Of a DNA stretch of 64,000 bases, positions 47,401 to 59,331 are shown piece by piece (positions within the stretch are counted from its first letter, which is position 1; each line of letters opens with the position of its first letter). The stretch comes from Turritopsis dohrnii (Eukaryota; Cnidaria; Hydrozoa; Anthoathecata; Oceaniidae). The notes beneath the pieces were generated by a model. The model searched no databases. It was not told the origin of the DNA and saw only the letters and a program-made list of their open reading frames with translations. Position numbers and translations under genes: made by a program. The DNA is taken from NCBI GenBank assembly GCA_027922465.2, contig BQMF02000270.1:186001-250000 (forward strand). The letters run 5' to 3'.

Positions 47401-50400
47401 ACCTACCAAAACGTGTATGTACTAGTCAGGGTCGGTCCACCAGAATTGTCACAATTTTGCGTCTGCTGGAGTAATGTTGCGTTGAAGATTCTACCCATGT
47501 CAAGATTAACTAACTCTTCCAGGCGATGAAGAGAGGTAATGTACGACCGAATATCTTTGATCAATGCAGAAGGCCGAGCAATTTCATGAGTAGCTTCATT
47601 GTAATTCAGCAAGCGAAATATAGTTTTACTAAAAAATTCTTCAATATGCGTGACTAGATATTCTTTTGGTGAGAACGTATGCTCCCACACACATAAGTCT
47701 TTGCGAAGTGTAATCGCTTGCAGAAGGTCAACTTGTCCCTGGTATTTCAGGTCGATTGGTTTCTGACTTTCAACTGTCTTTTTTCGACTTTCTTGGCCAG
47801 GTTTGGGTGGCACGGGTCGCTCTCGTTCTTTCTTGGATTTCGATTCTTCAAGGATGGTGTAGTAATATGCTGCAGCACTAGGATCCAGCTAAAAAAACGA
47901 ATCAACACCTTTTGATGTGACAATCCAAAATTTCTCAAAAAAATCGAAAATAAAAACTCGCGCCATCAAAGCCTCGGAGATATACTATATCAATATATCA
48001 ATCATGCCATCAAAGCCTCGGAGACACACTACATCAATATATCAAACAGATGTGAATGATTGTTTTCTTGTATATGGTTGACGTACCTGTCTGGATAAAC
48101 GCAACTGCTCTTCACCGACCTGACTAATGTAGTGTGTTGCCTTGAATGCAATGGCGTCCAGAAAAGAATTCACAGCTGAAAGACTGCGATCACCAATCGG
48201 GTGGCGCTAAAAATAGTTATCATCAAAATTAGAAAGTCAGTGGCAAATTCAAAAAATAATATTTTAGCGCTATACTTAAAGGCATTCATACTGCTTGCAG
48301 ATGGATTCAAAATACACTTTATCTTGTTTTTCATTAATGAGGATTGCTATAGGACAAAGTTATAAGAACTGGGGGCTTAAGAAACAATCACAACAAAATA
48401 AGTAGATTCTCTACTTACTTCTTCTGGACACAGGTCGTGCGTACAATTCAAAAAATGTGTACAAGCCAGAGGATAAGCTATCGAATATCTAAGTAACAAG
48501 AACGAAATTGTTATAACAACATCAACCACACCTTTCATGTAAAAATCTCAGTTCATCTAGAATTCACTGGTGCAAATCTGTTTTGTTCGTAATCAAGTAT
48601 ATCAACAACTTCTTCTCACATAGTCAATGACTGTTGATCTTAGCATAAGATATTCATTTGTCTGACTTGGGCTTTCAAATGTTTTCGTAAATATTTGTTA
48701 TCAAGTATCAATAAACTGTTATTTTTATAAAGCGCAGGGCTTCTGTTTTCCCATCAAGCATTTTCTAGTTTTGCTTGCCAACTATGCAAATAACTCTTGG
48801 TTAATATAGTGACGTAGAAGTTACTAGACATGACAAATGTCGGAACACTTCTATGACAAGGAATATATGCTGTTGCAATCTGCAGTCCTCCTCTTCTTTT
48901 CTTAATGAGTGTCTTGAAGGAACCAGAAATAACTCACCTCATCATGGCTGGGTTTTCTAAACATGCCAAGAAACTTTGCTCAAAAAAACTTGGATAGAAG
49001 CTAAAGAAAACATAACATTGTGCATTTATCAAGTCTCAAAGCCTTACGTTTCCTAACAACTAAACACAATTTAGTGATCTCTTACTTAAAGCAGGCAGGC
49101 AGCTCAATGGCCTAATATTTCCAAAGCTCTCACTTACCACAAAATGGATAAATCAGAAACTTCATTAAGCAGTTGATCTAGATCGTCCACTAGTTTGGTG
49201 TGAAGAACAATAGTGTTCATGAGAACTGCTAATTCCCGATTATCTTTCAATTCAGGAACTGAACCACGAATACTTGTGTAAGCCTACAAAAACACCAAAC
49301 AACAGTATTGCTACTATACAACCATAGAGATAGGGTCTCGCTTGCTAAAAAAACTCATTAAAGCATTAGCAAGTTGATCATGCAACCTTTTGAAATAATC
49401 AACTTTTTATCAACAAGACAAAAAAACATTGTGGCATCAAAATGTTCTTCACAACTCACCTGTAACCGCATCCAATCCAGACGAATTGCTCGAAAGTCAA
49501 ACGTCTCACCTGCATCAACTAAATGAAACAATGCATGTAAATAGAAAATATATGATAATAAAAAATAAAGTTTGTCAAAAATAACTCGGTCAGCCTTTGA
49601 TAGAGCTTTAATGGTGTACATTTATCAGACAGGCGCTTTCAGAAAACGAATGACAATTCAACTAAGCAATCAATGCAATCTGTACCAACCCTACCTTGTT
49701 TAACATTGATGGCTGATAACACCTCAACAAAGTCCGTCATTATTTGTGATTCATCCTCAGGGCATACTGATATTCTCTTTAAATAAAATAACATTAACAC
49801 ATTCCATCAAAACACAAAAGGAATTGCCAGTTAAAAACATTTCTTTTTGCTTTCTAATTTTCACACCATTTATTTATGAGCATAAGCCCAACAATAGTGG
49901 CTTAGTGGTTAAAGCATTGAGCTTAGGAACCCAATATTGAGGGTTCAAACCCTGCTGTGGTTGGGTGTATTTCGGGGAAAATGAAGGCTAGTCGAGGAGA
50001 TTAACGTTATGATGAACATCCAGAATATGTAGCCCCACTCCTTGTAATGGCTTCGGCCTTTGAGTGGGGCGAGTGATTTAAAAAAAAAAAAACAATAACA
50101 AGTTCATCCTCATGATTTTGAAGACAGCAGTGCAGGCATATTTCCAAACACTTTTCTATTCTCGTATAATGGTAGTGGAAACACAATCCGATTTGAAACT
50201 CAAATGATTTATAAAATATTTTCAATCTCATTTCTGTAGTTCTGTGGACGAGTATAGTCATATTTTCGGTATACTAAATTTGAAGATGCTTCTCAGCAGG
50301 AGTAATGGAGAATAAGCAAAGTAATTATACCACGGAGGTTCCAGGGACATTATCCCCTGTTCCCCCACCAGGCTCTACCCTAAACCCTGGACCCCAGACT

Positions 50401-53400
50401 CCCTGCAAACTATTTTTAAACTCAATCTTCCCCCAAAAAGCAGTAGTAGCTAAAAAGTGCTTGGAAATATGCCTGCAATGCCAAAAAAACATTAAGTCCA
50501 CATAATAAACTGTGTATAGAGAATAAATACCATCCTAACAGAGGAAACTTTGAAAAAAGGAACTTTTAATGAGCCATAGTGGACATTAGTTCTTACCTGT
50601 ATGATTGTCTTTAAAAGTGCAACATCAAATCCAGATAGATATTGCACGAAATAACGTTGAACAACTTGCGAGTATTTCTTGAAGATTTCGCATAACTCCA
50701 AGAGGCTATGCATGAGCCTTGGAAGTCCTCTAGAGTCACGATAAAAACAAATGTGATTTTCACTCAAAAACAAAATATGGCATTCTTCTTTGAAGATGTT
50801 AAACCAAAAAACTTACTTGTCTTCAAAATCATCACTAGCTACTTTCTTCCCCTTTGGCGGAGAGTGGTATTTATGTCGAACGATCCAATAAATTTCGTCT
50901 CGTGTTTGTGATAACGCAATTAAGGCTATCAGAACCTACCACAAAAAAACTGTTTTAAGTATGGCGATAAGGATACATTTTCATTAGAGGTATACACCAC
51001 AGCAAAGAGGCTTAACATAAACACACATGAACTTTAGATCACATCATACCTTGGGACCTAGCAGTCCAGGCTGATCACTATATATGGAAATCATCTCTTC
51101 TAAAGATGTTTGTAAATATTTTCGTCTCTCCCTGTGTATGTTTGCACTATGAACAGAAAACTTAGTTTGGAATATTCTACGTAATATCGCTGCATTCCAA
51201 TTGCATGAGCAATCATTAACTTTTTTGACATATAGATTGCAGAAGCTATGATAATTAATCACAAGTGATGTTTATTAATCAACACAAAAAAGAGCTAAGG
51301 CAATCTGCAGCAATACATCTTGACAGGAATATATAATACGAGTGGTTATTTGCAGGCTATTTTGATTTTGTTACCTCGTTTGAAGGGAAGCCACTAAACA
51401 ATCTTGAACATCCTTTATCCGTTTGCTTTGCCTGGAAATCAAGTTTAATCAAATCAGTCAAATCAGCAGTGAAAAAAGAAGATCAGGATAAGGATTTATG
51501 CAACCATCTAAAATAATGAATGAAAAAACCTGACATGATTACATACCCTTTCATTGATTCAAATAACATCTGAATTTCTTTATGAATGTATAGAACTTCA
51601 TCTCGAAATAACCTGATACAATATCCATCCTGTAAACATGTTTTCCATACATCCATAGCATTTCCAACTGCAGTGATTTGACTGGGACATAACGTGCATG
51701 TCACTATAGAAAAGGATGATCCGGTTGAGAAATATGTACAAATCATGGATGAAGTATATAACAGTTACTTGTTACCTAGAATCCATCTTGTCATTTCTTC
51801 CAATGATACATATTCGCATGGCATCTGTAGAAATGTATAATAACACAATTTGTAGACCGCAAGTGGAAATAAACTTTGCATAGAATATTGCTTTGTGTCA
51901 AAGATTTATACATCCAACTTCATTTATCATTGCAAATCCTTTAGTGAAACGCTTCATACTAATGTGCAGCGTAATACCATATTAACTTTGACTCATGCAT
52001 TCATTGGCTTACCCTCAGAACTGGAAATTTTTAACTAAAGCCTTACAAGAGTGCGCGTCAGTAGGAAATAAAAGGTTTTCTCATTGAAATTACGAACTTA
52101 TACGTAGTGATCAAAACAACGAATTTATAGGATAACAAAACAAAACAACATACTGTTTCACTTAAAGCTGGACTCAGCATCTGCTGTGGCATACTGATAA
52201 GACTCAACAATTGACCTTGCCTCATCTAAAGTGGGAAACATAGACAGGTTGCTAAATACTTCAAAAAAAAAATAAACTAAGGAAATTCAACATGAAATGT
52301 TGCATTAAGCTTATGAGACATTAACAAAATCATAACAAAGAATGAACTAAAGTTAAAAACAAAAGTGTATTACTGTCAGTTTGGAAACATTTCTAACTTG
52401 TTGACACTCACTTGTTCACCAGCAAGGTTCCTTCGTTTATAAAGCATGTTCAATGAATTTAATGCAATCCCAAGCCTCTGAGCATGAGGGGTAAACTCCT
52501 CTGATAGCTTTCGAAATGGATTTTCATATTCAATGATCATTTGTCCCAGACGAGGAAAACTTGTTTCTCTGTAAGCAAAACAAACATAAATATAGGTGTT
52601 CTCAAGAAAGAAAGAAAGTGAAGCAGGTTCCGCTTTTAATCCCTTAACCTTACAGTACATCTCTCTAAATTCCAGGGAAAAACAAAATTATAAAGTTTTA
52701 AATTAATCATTCACTAGACATGCTCAAAACAAATTCTCACCCATTTCCCTTCTGCATTTCGTATGCATGGTTAAACAGACTTAGTACAGCTTTTCGATCA
52801 TCAACTTTTGAAATCAGTGCAAACACACATGCATAAGTCGTTACCAGGTCAAAGTATGCTTTTGTTAACTCGAAATTCAATGTCTATAAGAAACATGTTG
52901 CATATAGATCGTTTTCAAGGAACTTGTTTTGGATGTAAAGCAACCAGGTTGGATTTGACTTACAATATCAAAATGTACGAAGCTGGCATCAATTGAGGTC
53001 AATAATTCTGTCACATGGTCCTAAAAAACAAAATGATGAAATAATAGCAAGGATACTTCCATGGAATACATTTTAGAAAGAAAATATAATGAGAGGAAAA
53101 GAAATTTACAAATGAAGATCATAGGAACTAGCTTTATTGAAAGTTATGCAACATAATTCAGATAAGTGCTATCAAAATTCAGGACTGATTTCATGTTTTC
53201 AGATTTCAAAGGATCGAATAACTGAAGTTGCTTATTCAACAGACATTTTCGTTGAGGTTGCTTTTTTCAACAGACATTTTAGTTGAGGTTGCTTTATTCA
53301 ACAGACATTTTCGTAGAGGTTGCTTTATTCAACAGACATTTTCGTTGAGGTTGCTTTATTCAACAGACATTTTCGTTGAGGTTGCTTTATTCAACAGACA

Positions 53401-54050
53401 TTTTCGTTGAGTTCAAACTGAAAACAACAAACCTTGAAATTCATGACATCAACAAAAGTGAAGTAGTAGTTGGACAATCCCTTCACCACATCCAAATGCA
53501 TGTGCATGACTGGTTGCATATGTGATGCCTGACAAAGAAAAGAACTAAAATTAAACTGCAAATAGGCCAGTCTTTCAAATAGAATTTCAGGTGAATGCCG
53601 ACACTTCTATTAACTATGTTATTGTTTAAGGCTACATGGAATATTGTAAATTTCATCAAAAAAACAACTTTTCATCTGCTTGTTTGTATACAGATTTTTC
53701 ATACCTTAGAGTTTTCCATTACAGGAAACTTTTTAACAATGATTCTCAGAGCAGATTCTATTGATTTGTCATTGAGAAAAGCTGGTCGCGATTTCGGATC
53801 AGAGCAGGCCTAAAACAAAATAAAACAGAATAGGTGCATAAGTTTTGATAAGCAGATCAAAATAAAAACATCTAATGTAAAAAATGTACATGGATAAAAT
53901 CCTCTTTGAGAAGATATTAGCACACAAACAGGTATTGACAAAAACCTTTTTTATATTGTAGATCCTTGTCAGCATGCCAAGACCACGAGAGTTGAGAATC
54001 GTCAGCTTCTCAGCTAATTTCTGTTCAGCTGGTGTTACACCACGATCCAT
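44408..54050 (-). CDS. NCKAP1: NCK-associated protein 1 (Nap1/HEM), WAVE regulatory complex subunit
   Basis: All 31 coding exons were placed, in phase, giving 1,135 aa (human about 1,128): 53946-54050, 53705-53809, 53433-53528, 52964-53020, 52741-52883, 52412-52568, 52154-52225, 51776-51824, 51547-51703, 51375-51431, 51050-51131, 50817-50935, 50597-50729, 49695-49776, 49460-49518, 49138-49283, 48938-49000, 48419-48488, 48087-48206, 47407-47888, 46686-46813, 46457-46554, 46201-46291, 45981-46063, 45730-45807, 45545-45626, 45424-45464, 45281-45350, 44844-44953, 44657-44761, 44408-44575. Hallmarks include [20 protein letters not shown] at the N-terminus, [49 protein letters not shown] and [16 protein letters not shown] near the end. 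With Sra1/CYFIP it holds WAVE inactive until Rac-GTP triggers Arp2/3-driven actin assembly at the cell cortex. A Lys/Glu/Pro-rich loop (exon 20) follows the family. The extra C-terminal tail after TYK could be removed by a weak donor at 44488. Confidence 0.97.
46973..47440 (-). repeat. 38-bp minisatellite spanning the NCKAP1 exon 20 donor, about 12 copies
   Basis: The unit, read on the minus strand, includes CTGACTAGTATTTACACG, then TTTTG/GTAGGTGG. It comprises the last codons of exon 20 plus its 5' splice site. The copy at the exon end is used for coding; the others fill intron 20. Variants are few, so the array is young or homogenised. Confidence 0.95.
49897..50090 (+). mobile_element. tRNA-derived SINE with 7-bp target-site duplication
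   Basis: The 194-bp element starts GTGGCTTAGTGGTTAAAGCA (A box) and has GGTTCAAACCC (B box) about 50 bp further on, the internal pol III promoter of a tRNA head. A tRNA-unrelated body and a terminal A12 tract follow. AACAATA flanks it at 49890-49896 and 50091-50097. It sits antisense in NCKAP1 intron 13. Confidence 0.92.
50128..50480. mobile_element. inverted-repeat element with CAGTGCAGGC ends
   Basis: Arms 50128-50155 and 50453-50480 pair at 26 of 28 positions (CAGTGCAGGCATATTTCCAA). The CAGTG-type end resembles hAT elements, but I see no 8-bp duplication. It lies beside the SINE in NCKAP1 intron 13, together making this one of the longest introns of the gene. Confidence 0.65.
53226..53405. 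repeat. 31-bp minisatellite in NCKAP1 intron 3, about 5.8 copies
   Basis: The unit is GTTGAGGTTGCTTTATTCAA plus CAGACATTTTC, with single-base variants. It ends 27 bp before the exon 3 donor in genomic order. Confidence 0.95.
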
Positions 54051-54259
54051 CTTGATTTTATAAAATTAAACCATCTATTTCAATATTCTTTGTTCTAAAA
54101 TATTAGGAGAAAATAACAATTATTTAAATGCTTGAGATTCCTTTTGGACCAGAATTTTTAAGTATGGGCAAATGATATTTCCATATCCTGCAGATTACTG
54201 TACCAAAGAATGAGAATATTGTATCACAATATAAGAACTAGTTGGAAATATTATTAAGT

Positions 54260-54283
54260 CTGTTAGGGTTAGGGTTAAGGTTA
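54260..54283. repeat. short telomere-like TTAGGG tract
   Basis: GTTAGGGTTAGGGTTAAGGT, four near-perfect units, lies about 210 bp upstream of the NCKAP1 start. Confidence 0.75.
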
Positions 54284-54651
54284 GTCCGTGTCCTGGCGAT
54301 ATTCACTAGAAACAAGGCATTGCCATATGTGCCAATACGAGAAGTACAAAATCACGAACTACCCCTATGAAAACTTTCTCAATAAGTGGACTGAGATAAT
54401 GGCCAATCAGTTAGGACCACTCGACCAAAACTTGCGATAAAAAGCGTTTAATACTACTTTATGACAGCCACACGACGAAGTGCATTCACAACGTTTTCTA
54501 CTGATTTGAGAATACAAGATTGAGAAATGTATTGTAAAATCATGAAAGAAGTAATTATCAATCTGATTTAATTTGTGACTTAGGACTCTTTACTTTGTAC
54601 ATTCACGTTGATGTAAATAAATTGTTCAGAACAAATTATTTGTGTTTTTTC

Positions 54652-54789
54652 TATGAAGCCCGAGAATATGTGAATAGAATTCGTCGAGATACAGACGAAG
54701 TTCATCGTAGTTACAAAACATCGGGAACACAAAAATTCTCGCGACTTTCGCCACATTTCACGGATTTGGAGCCATTTTTTGAAGGGTGA
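54652..54789 (+). CDS. possible coding fragment, unknown
   Basis: A 46-codon open end with coding-like composition (AREYVNRIRRDTDEVH, then FSRLSPHFTDLEPFFEG) terminates in TGA at 54787-54789. It has no in-frame ATG, and an acceptor-like AG (TTTTTCTATGAAG) is weak. It is divergent from NCKAP1, so it could be a terminal exon of a small neighbour or a remnant. I do not recognise it. Confidence 0.2.
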   Translation, partial: YEAREYVNRIRRDTDEVHRSYKTSGTQKFSRLSPHFTDLEPFFEG

Positions 54790-55712
54790 AGGGTGCTCGT
54801 GACTTTTTGTGTTATTTATTTTCGTATTCAGATTGAATAACTTCGTTTCCAGATCCCCAAAATAAGTAGGCAGTGGCGTAACTCGGGGGTTGCTTTGGGT
54901 GCGATCGCACCACCCTCGGATTTAGTTGGCCTTCCTTTTTACCCAGCAACTTTTCAAGCGATACACTACCAAACATTTGTAGAACACTAAGTTTAAGCTA
55001 AGGGGAGGACTGAGCGTATAATTATGAAATATATATGTTCTGGTGAAGCATGTAATAACCATTCGTTCGTTTGAATTATTCTTTCGGAATGCTTCCTGAA
55101 AATTTATTATCGCAATGTTTGATATTGTTATGTTAATGATTTTAATAATCGTTTTGTCAATACGCCACACAATAGCGCAAATTTAATTTTACGACCATTA
55201 TTGAAACTTATGCTAATGTATCACTAAAAAAGCGGTACTCCTCCGAAGATGTAGAAATTGTTTGTTTTCTTCTTTCTTTATTTTCTGACAAACTAAGCTG
55301 AAAGGGAAATTTTGACACAGTAAAAAGTTTTGTTTTTGCATAAAGTTTCACAACCCCCAAAATAAAAGAAATTTACCGTGTCAAATTTTCCCTAGAGCTA
55401 TGTTTCTATGCGGTCGCTATGCTAGATCGCCATCATTCAATCGGATGTATTCAAATAGGAGAGTAAAATAAAATTATCGAGGCAATTCTTTATAATAAAT
55501 CATGATTATTTTAGCGACGAATTCTGGTTGAGTGGTCCTAACTGCCAATTGACACTCAAACACGGACTTAGTAACTGACGTCAGTTTAATGTGTTAACCT
55601 TGCTCTTATAGAGAAACCGATAGTTAAGATATCATAGTCTAGTGGAGTTGGTTACTTTGTAGTCAGTGAGAGTTGTATAATGAATAACAAAATGAAGCCA
55701 TCACATTATATA

Positions 55713-56082
55713 TACCTTATTCCAGGAAATTAACGAAGCATCAAATTAACGCGAATTTGAAAATTTCGCGTTAATAAAATACCCGCAAATTAAATGTTTC
55801 CTTAATTTCCAGACTCTTATAAAAGTTTATCGTAAATTTAAAACTCGTTATTTTTCAGTAAATAATCATAAATTTCTCAAACATTACAAGTTCGATGCTA
55901 TTATTTATCGCTCTTCTTCTTCTACCTTATCTTCCTCTTCCTCGCTTAAAATGCACACAGCTTCTTCCTGCAGGATGGAAAGCAGCAGGTACAACAGGCG
56001 CTATAAAGGCTGCAAGCAGGCGCTATAAAGGCTGCAAGAATGTTAGGTGCTGAACCCTTTTAAAAATGTGTAGCTTTCTAGT

Positions 56083-56114
<32 letters not shown>

Positions 56115-56311
56115 AGAAAAGATTTGTTTCAAAAAATTTTTAGTTCTTTTGTCCATCCGCGTTAATAAAATGCTCTGATGAAGGTCATTGAAGCCAATCG
56201 CGTTAATTTGATTCCTTTTTCAAGTTCTCTTTGGGCAAGCGCGTTAATTTGATTCGTGTTAATTTAAGGCATTGTTAATTTCTGTCTTCGTTAATTTCCT
56301 AGAATAAGGTA
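55713..56311. mobile_element. MITE-like element with TACCTTATTC ends
   Basis: The ends TACCTTATTCCAGGAAATTA and the inverse of TACCTTATTCTAGGAAATTA form 26-bp inverted repeats with one mismatch and begin with TA. GCGTTAATTTGATTC-like motifs recur inside in both orientations, and an AT dinucleotide tract lies at about 56083-56114. It is non-coding. Confidence 0.88.
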
Positions 56312-59300
56312 GTTTTCATTTAACAGCTTAGTTTGCTGAAGAATGCCTGTGATGCAGGCATGAAACTTTAAGTAGAAACATAATAACCATCATTTTTTCT
56401 TGTATATGAATATAACTCTACGAAAATATCAAGCACTATTTTTGACAAGAAGAATTAATGACTGATAATTGTATAAACTAAATACATCTTTTGTATGTCA
56501 CATAAGACTTTCATTATTATTGTCATTATTATTAATATACCATGCATATCAGTTTTTTTCATCAACAATCTCATTTTAAAATTACAACAAAAACATAAAA
56601 TTATTTGTGATAGAAAAATGAAAAATGTAGTCTTTGGGGATGACGTTTGACGACGATAATAATAACAAACGCAAACTTCTTCACATGAAGTCACACAATG
56701 GTGAACATTCAACTAAAGGCCTAAAAATTTTAAAAACAATTGGGATCGAAAACACTTTCATCGTGGAATGCCAGACTGGGGAAGCAAAGTTAGCTGTCAT
56801 TTTGAATTTCTAACATTTCATTCTTGACACTTGCGACTGCACCTTTTCCAACCATAACATTCGAAGTGTTTGGGTTAGCCATCAACCTAAAACATGCAAT
56901 CCGTTTTGTTTTTCGGGTTGGCCAAAAAGTTAATCAAAGTTGTTTTTATCAAAATGTTTTGGGTAAAAAGATCTTGTTATAAGTCATTTTTTTAAAATTA
57001 AAACAATAATAAAATTGTTTTTTATCTTTAAAATATTTTCATTTTTGCTATACTTTGAAAATATTATCAAAATATGATTTTAAGTATACCAATGTATCTA
57101 GTATGTCAAGAGCCCTTACGTCATTTTTTTCAGATTCTTAAAATTTCCTCAGTGTGAAAAGGTGTAAGTTATGTGGGAAAAAATTGATCATTAACCTAGA
57201 TTCCCATGCATCGAATGTAGAATCGTAAGTTACCTTTTTCACGGCTATCTTTCAAATTTTATTCTGCCAATCGTGTGATCCCAAATGAATGTATATTTAA
57301 CGTGTTTCCCCCTGGGCGGCAGCTCCTCACCCTCCTCTTACACTTTCGTTTTCTGTTTCGAAATAATTCTAGTAGAGTAGGTTTCGAAAGTACCAATTTA
57401 TGACGTAATGCATCTTTATGCATTGACATGAACGTTGTGTTCATGGGTTATTATAATTCAACTATTGTAGCCTGTTAAGTTAGTAATGGATTGGTTATGC
57501 CCTGGAAGGGGCTATGTGGTGCAGAAAAAGGTAAGGTATAAAAAAAATCTATGTTCTTTAAAAATATATTGCAAACTGGATAAAGTTTGGAGGAGAAACA
57601 TAAGGATCAGATGATGGTCCAATGCAGATCAATCATCAATAACAAACTCTCTGCTCTTACAGATGGGATTCCAAGTGACGTAATGTTTATAAACACATCA
57701 GTATTTTCTTTGCTTGATAATTGTGCTATCATTTTGAATTCTATCTATGAAGTCGTTTTTATAAACATGTTCATACATTTTTGCAGGTTTTTACACACTT
57801 TAGCACCTGTGATCTGTTTTTATAAAGTTTGTTTGAATTTTAGTTTAAAAACAGTTTGTAATAAACATCAGAAGTTATAAATATCCGACATGGTTCTTTC
57901 TCTGTCTGTAGTTTATATTATGTAGTTTATATTTCTTGACTCTATTTTTGACCCTATGTGTTTTGTTTTAGTTTTAATCGTTTTAAACTAGAACGTTGAT
58001 AACCAAGAAGATGATCATCAAACTTTCATGAATATGTGTTGTTTGATTATTCAAATATGGTATTCATAATCTGTCTTGTTTTGCATTTTGTTGTCACAAA
58101 ATATAACTGAATATACAGTTCTTTTCTCTCATATTTCTCATATTTTGCGTAACACCACATGGAAACATTTTTTCTGGTAGTGGAAAACATCAGCAAACAA
58201 TTTAAAGCCAAAATGACTTGAGAAGTATATAATGGGGATAACTGACATTTTTGGGTGTTTACAATTATTGTGTCTTAATTGTGTGTTATCATGTTTTATT
58301 GGTGATTGTTTGGCATTGGAATGGAGAACCCAAAAAATTACTGGGAATTTGGCTATACTCTTTCTTTCAACTTTTTTTCTAGGTTCTTCAAAAATCCAAT
58401 TAATATTATTCAATATGAAATTATAAGATTATTTTTGTATCCAACATGATATTTACAAATTTGATAGAACTCAAAAAGTTGTTTATGTCATTATGCCATT
58501 CCTTTAAAGAATTTTAAAGAATATTATATATTTAATATCGTATATAGTTGTATATTATATCCTGTTAGACACTACATGTGCAACATGGAAAAAGCTTCTA
58601 AATAATCAGATGAAACTAGTTCTCAAGTATTTATAATGGTTTTGTATTTGTATTTATGTTTAGTTTGATGGGAATTAAATTTAAATGCATCAACAAAAAG
58701 AATCAAACTTCAAAACAAAAAAAATCGAATTTGTCACTTTTATGATCTGTGTGATCGCTGGACGTACTTACGACCACAGCTTATCTTCGCCATAAACACA
58801 ATCTCCATCTTTTTTTGTGTGTATAATATTCAAAGTGGGAAACAAAAAACTATTTTTGCTGGTAAGGGGGTGGCCTTAAAAACATACTCCTCTATTTATA
58901 TAAAACAAAACATGCTCAACTTAGATTATTCAATTTTGACAAGATAACTTAGGTATATTAGGACATTATTCACCAAAAGTTCTGTGGCTAGGGGAACAAC
59001 CACCCGCTGCTAAGGTAATTTCAAAATTTCCTTTGTTATACGAATTCATTTCTTCATCTAACAAAAGAATATGAAAACGTAAGTGGTACCAGTAGGACTC
59101 GTTTTCATGTTTTTCAATGAAATTAAAAAGCATCTATAGTTTCCGAATCCCTTTTTTTTAACTTTTAATGGGAAAGAAATAACAAAATTTTAAATTCAGA
59201 CGTATGATAATTTGTCTAACAGGCGTGTGGACAAACACTCGCCATTTCGTGACTGGGCCTGTGCGGAGGTGAATGTGATTGCAGGCCTTTCCTGACCAGG

Positions 59301-59331
59301 ACTGCATGTGGAAGTATAAGCACTTAATATA

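Larger units (their letters stand above)
54051..59331. other. NCKAP1 upstream region and repeat-rich intergenic DNA
   Basis: It contains the NCKAP1 promoter side, a telomere-like tract (54260-54283), a possible coding fragment (54652-54789), the motif GGCAGTGGCGTAACTCGGGG near 54872 that resembles ends of dispersed DNA elements, and a 0.6-kb MITE-like element (55713-56311). 56312-59331 shows only AT-rich DNA with short unsupported frames. Confidence 0.5.

Noticed and set aside
53228..53410. 60-codon frame in NCKAP1 intron 3
   Set aside because: It is the 31-bp minisatellite read as protein.
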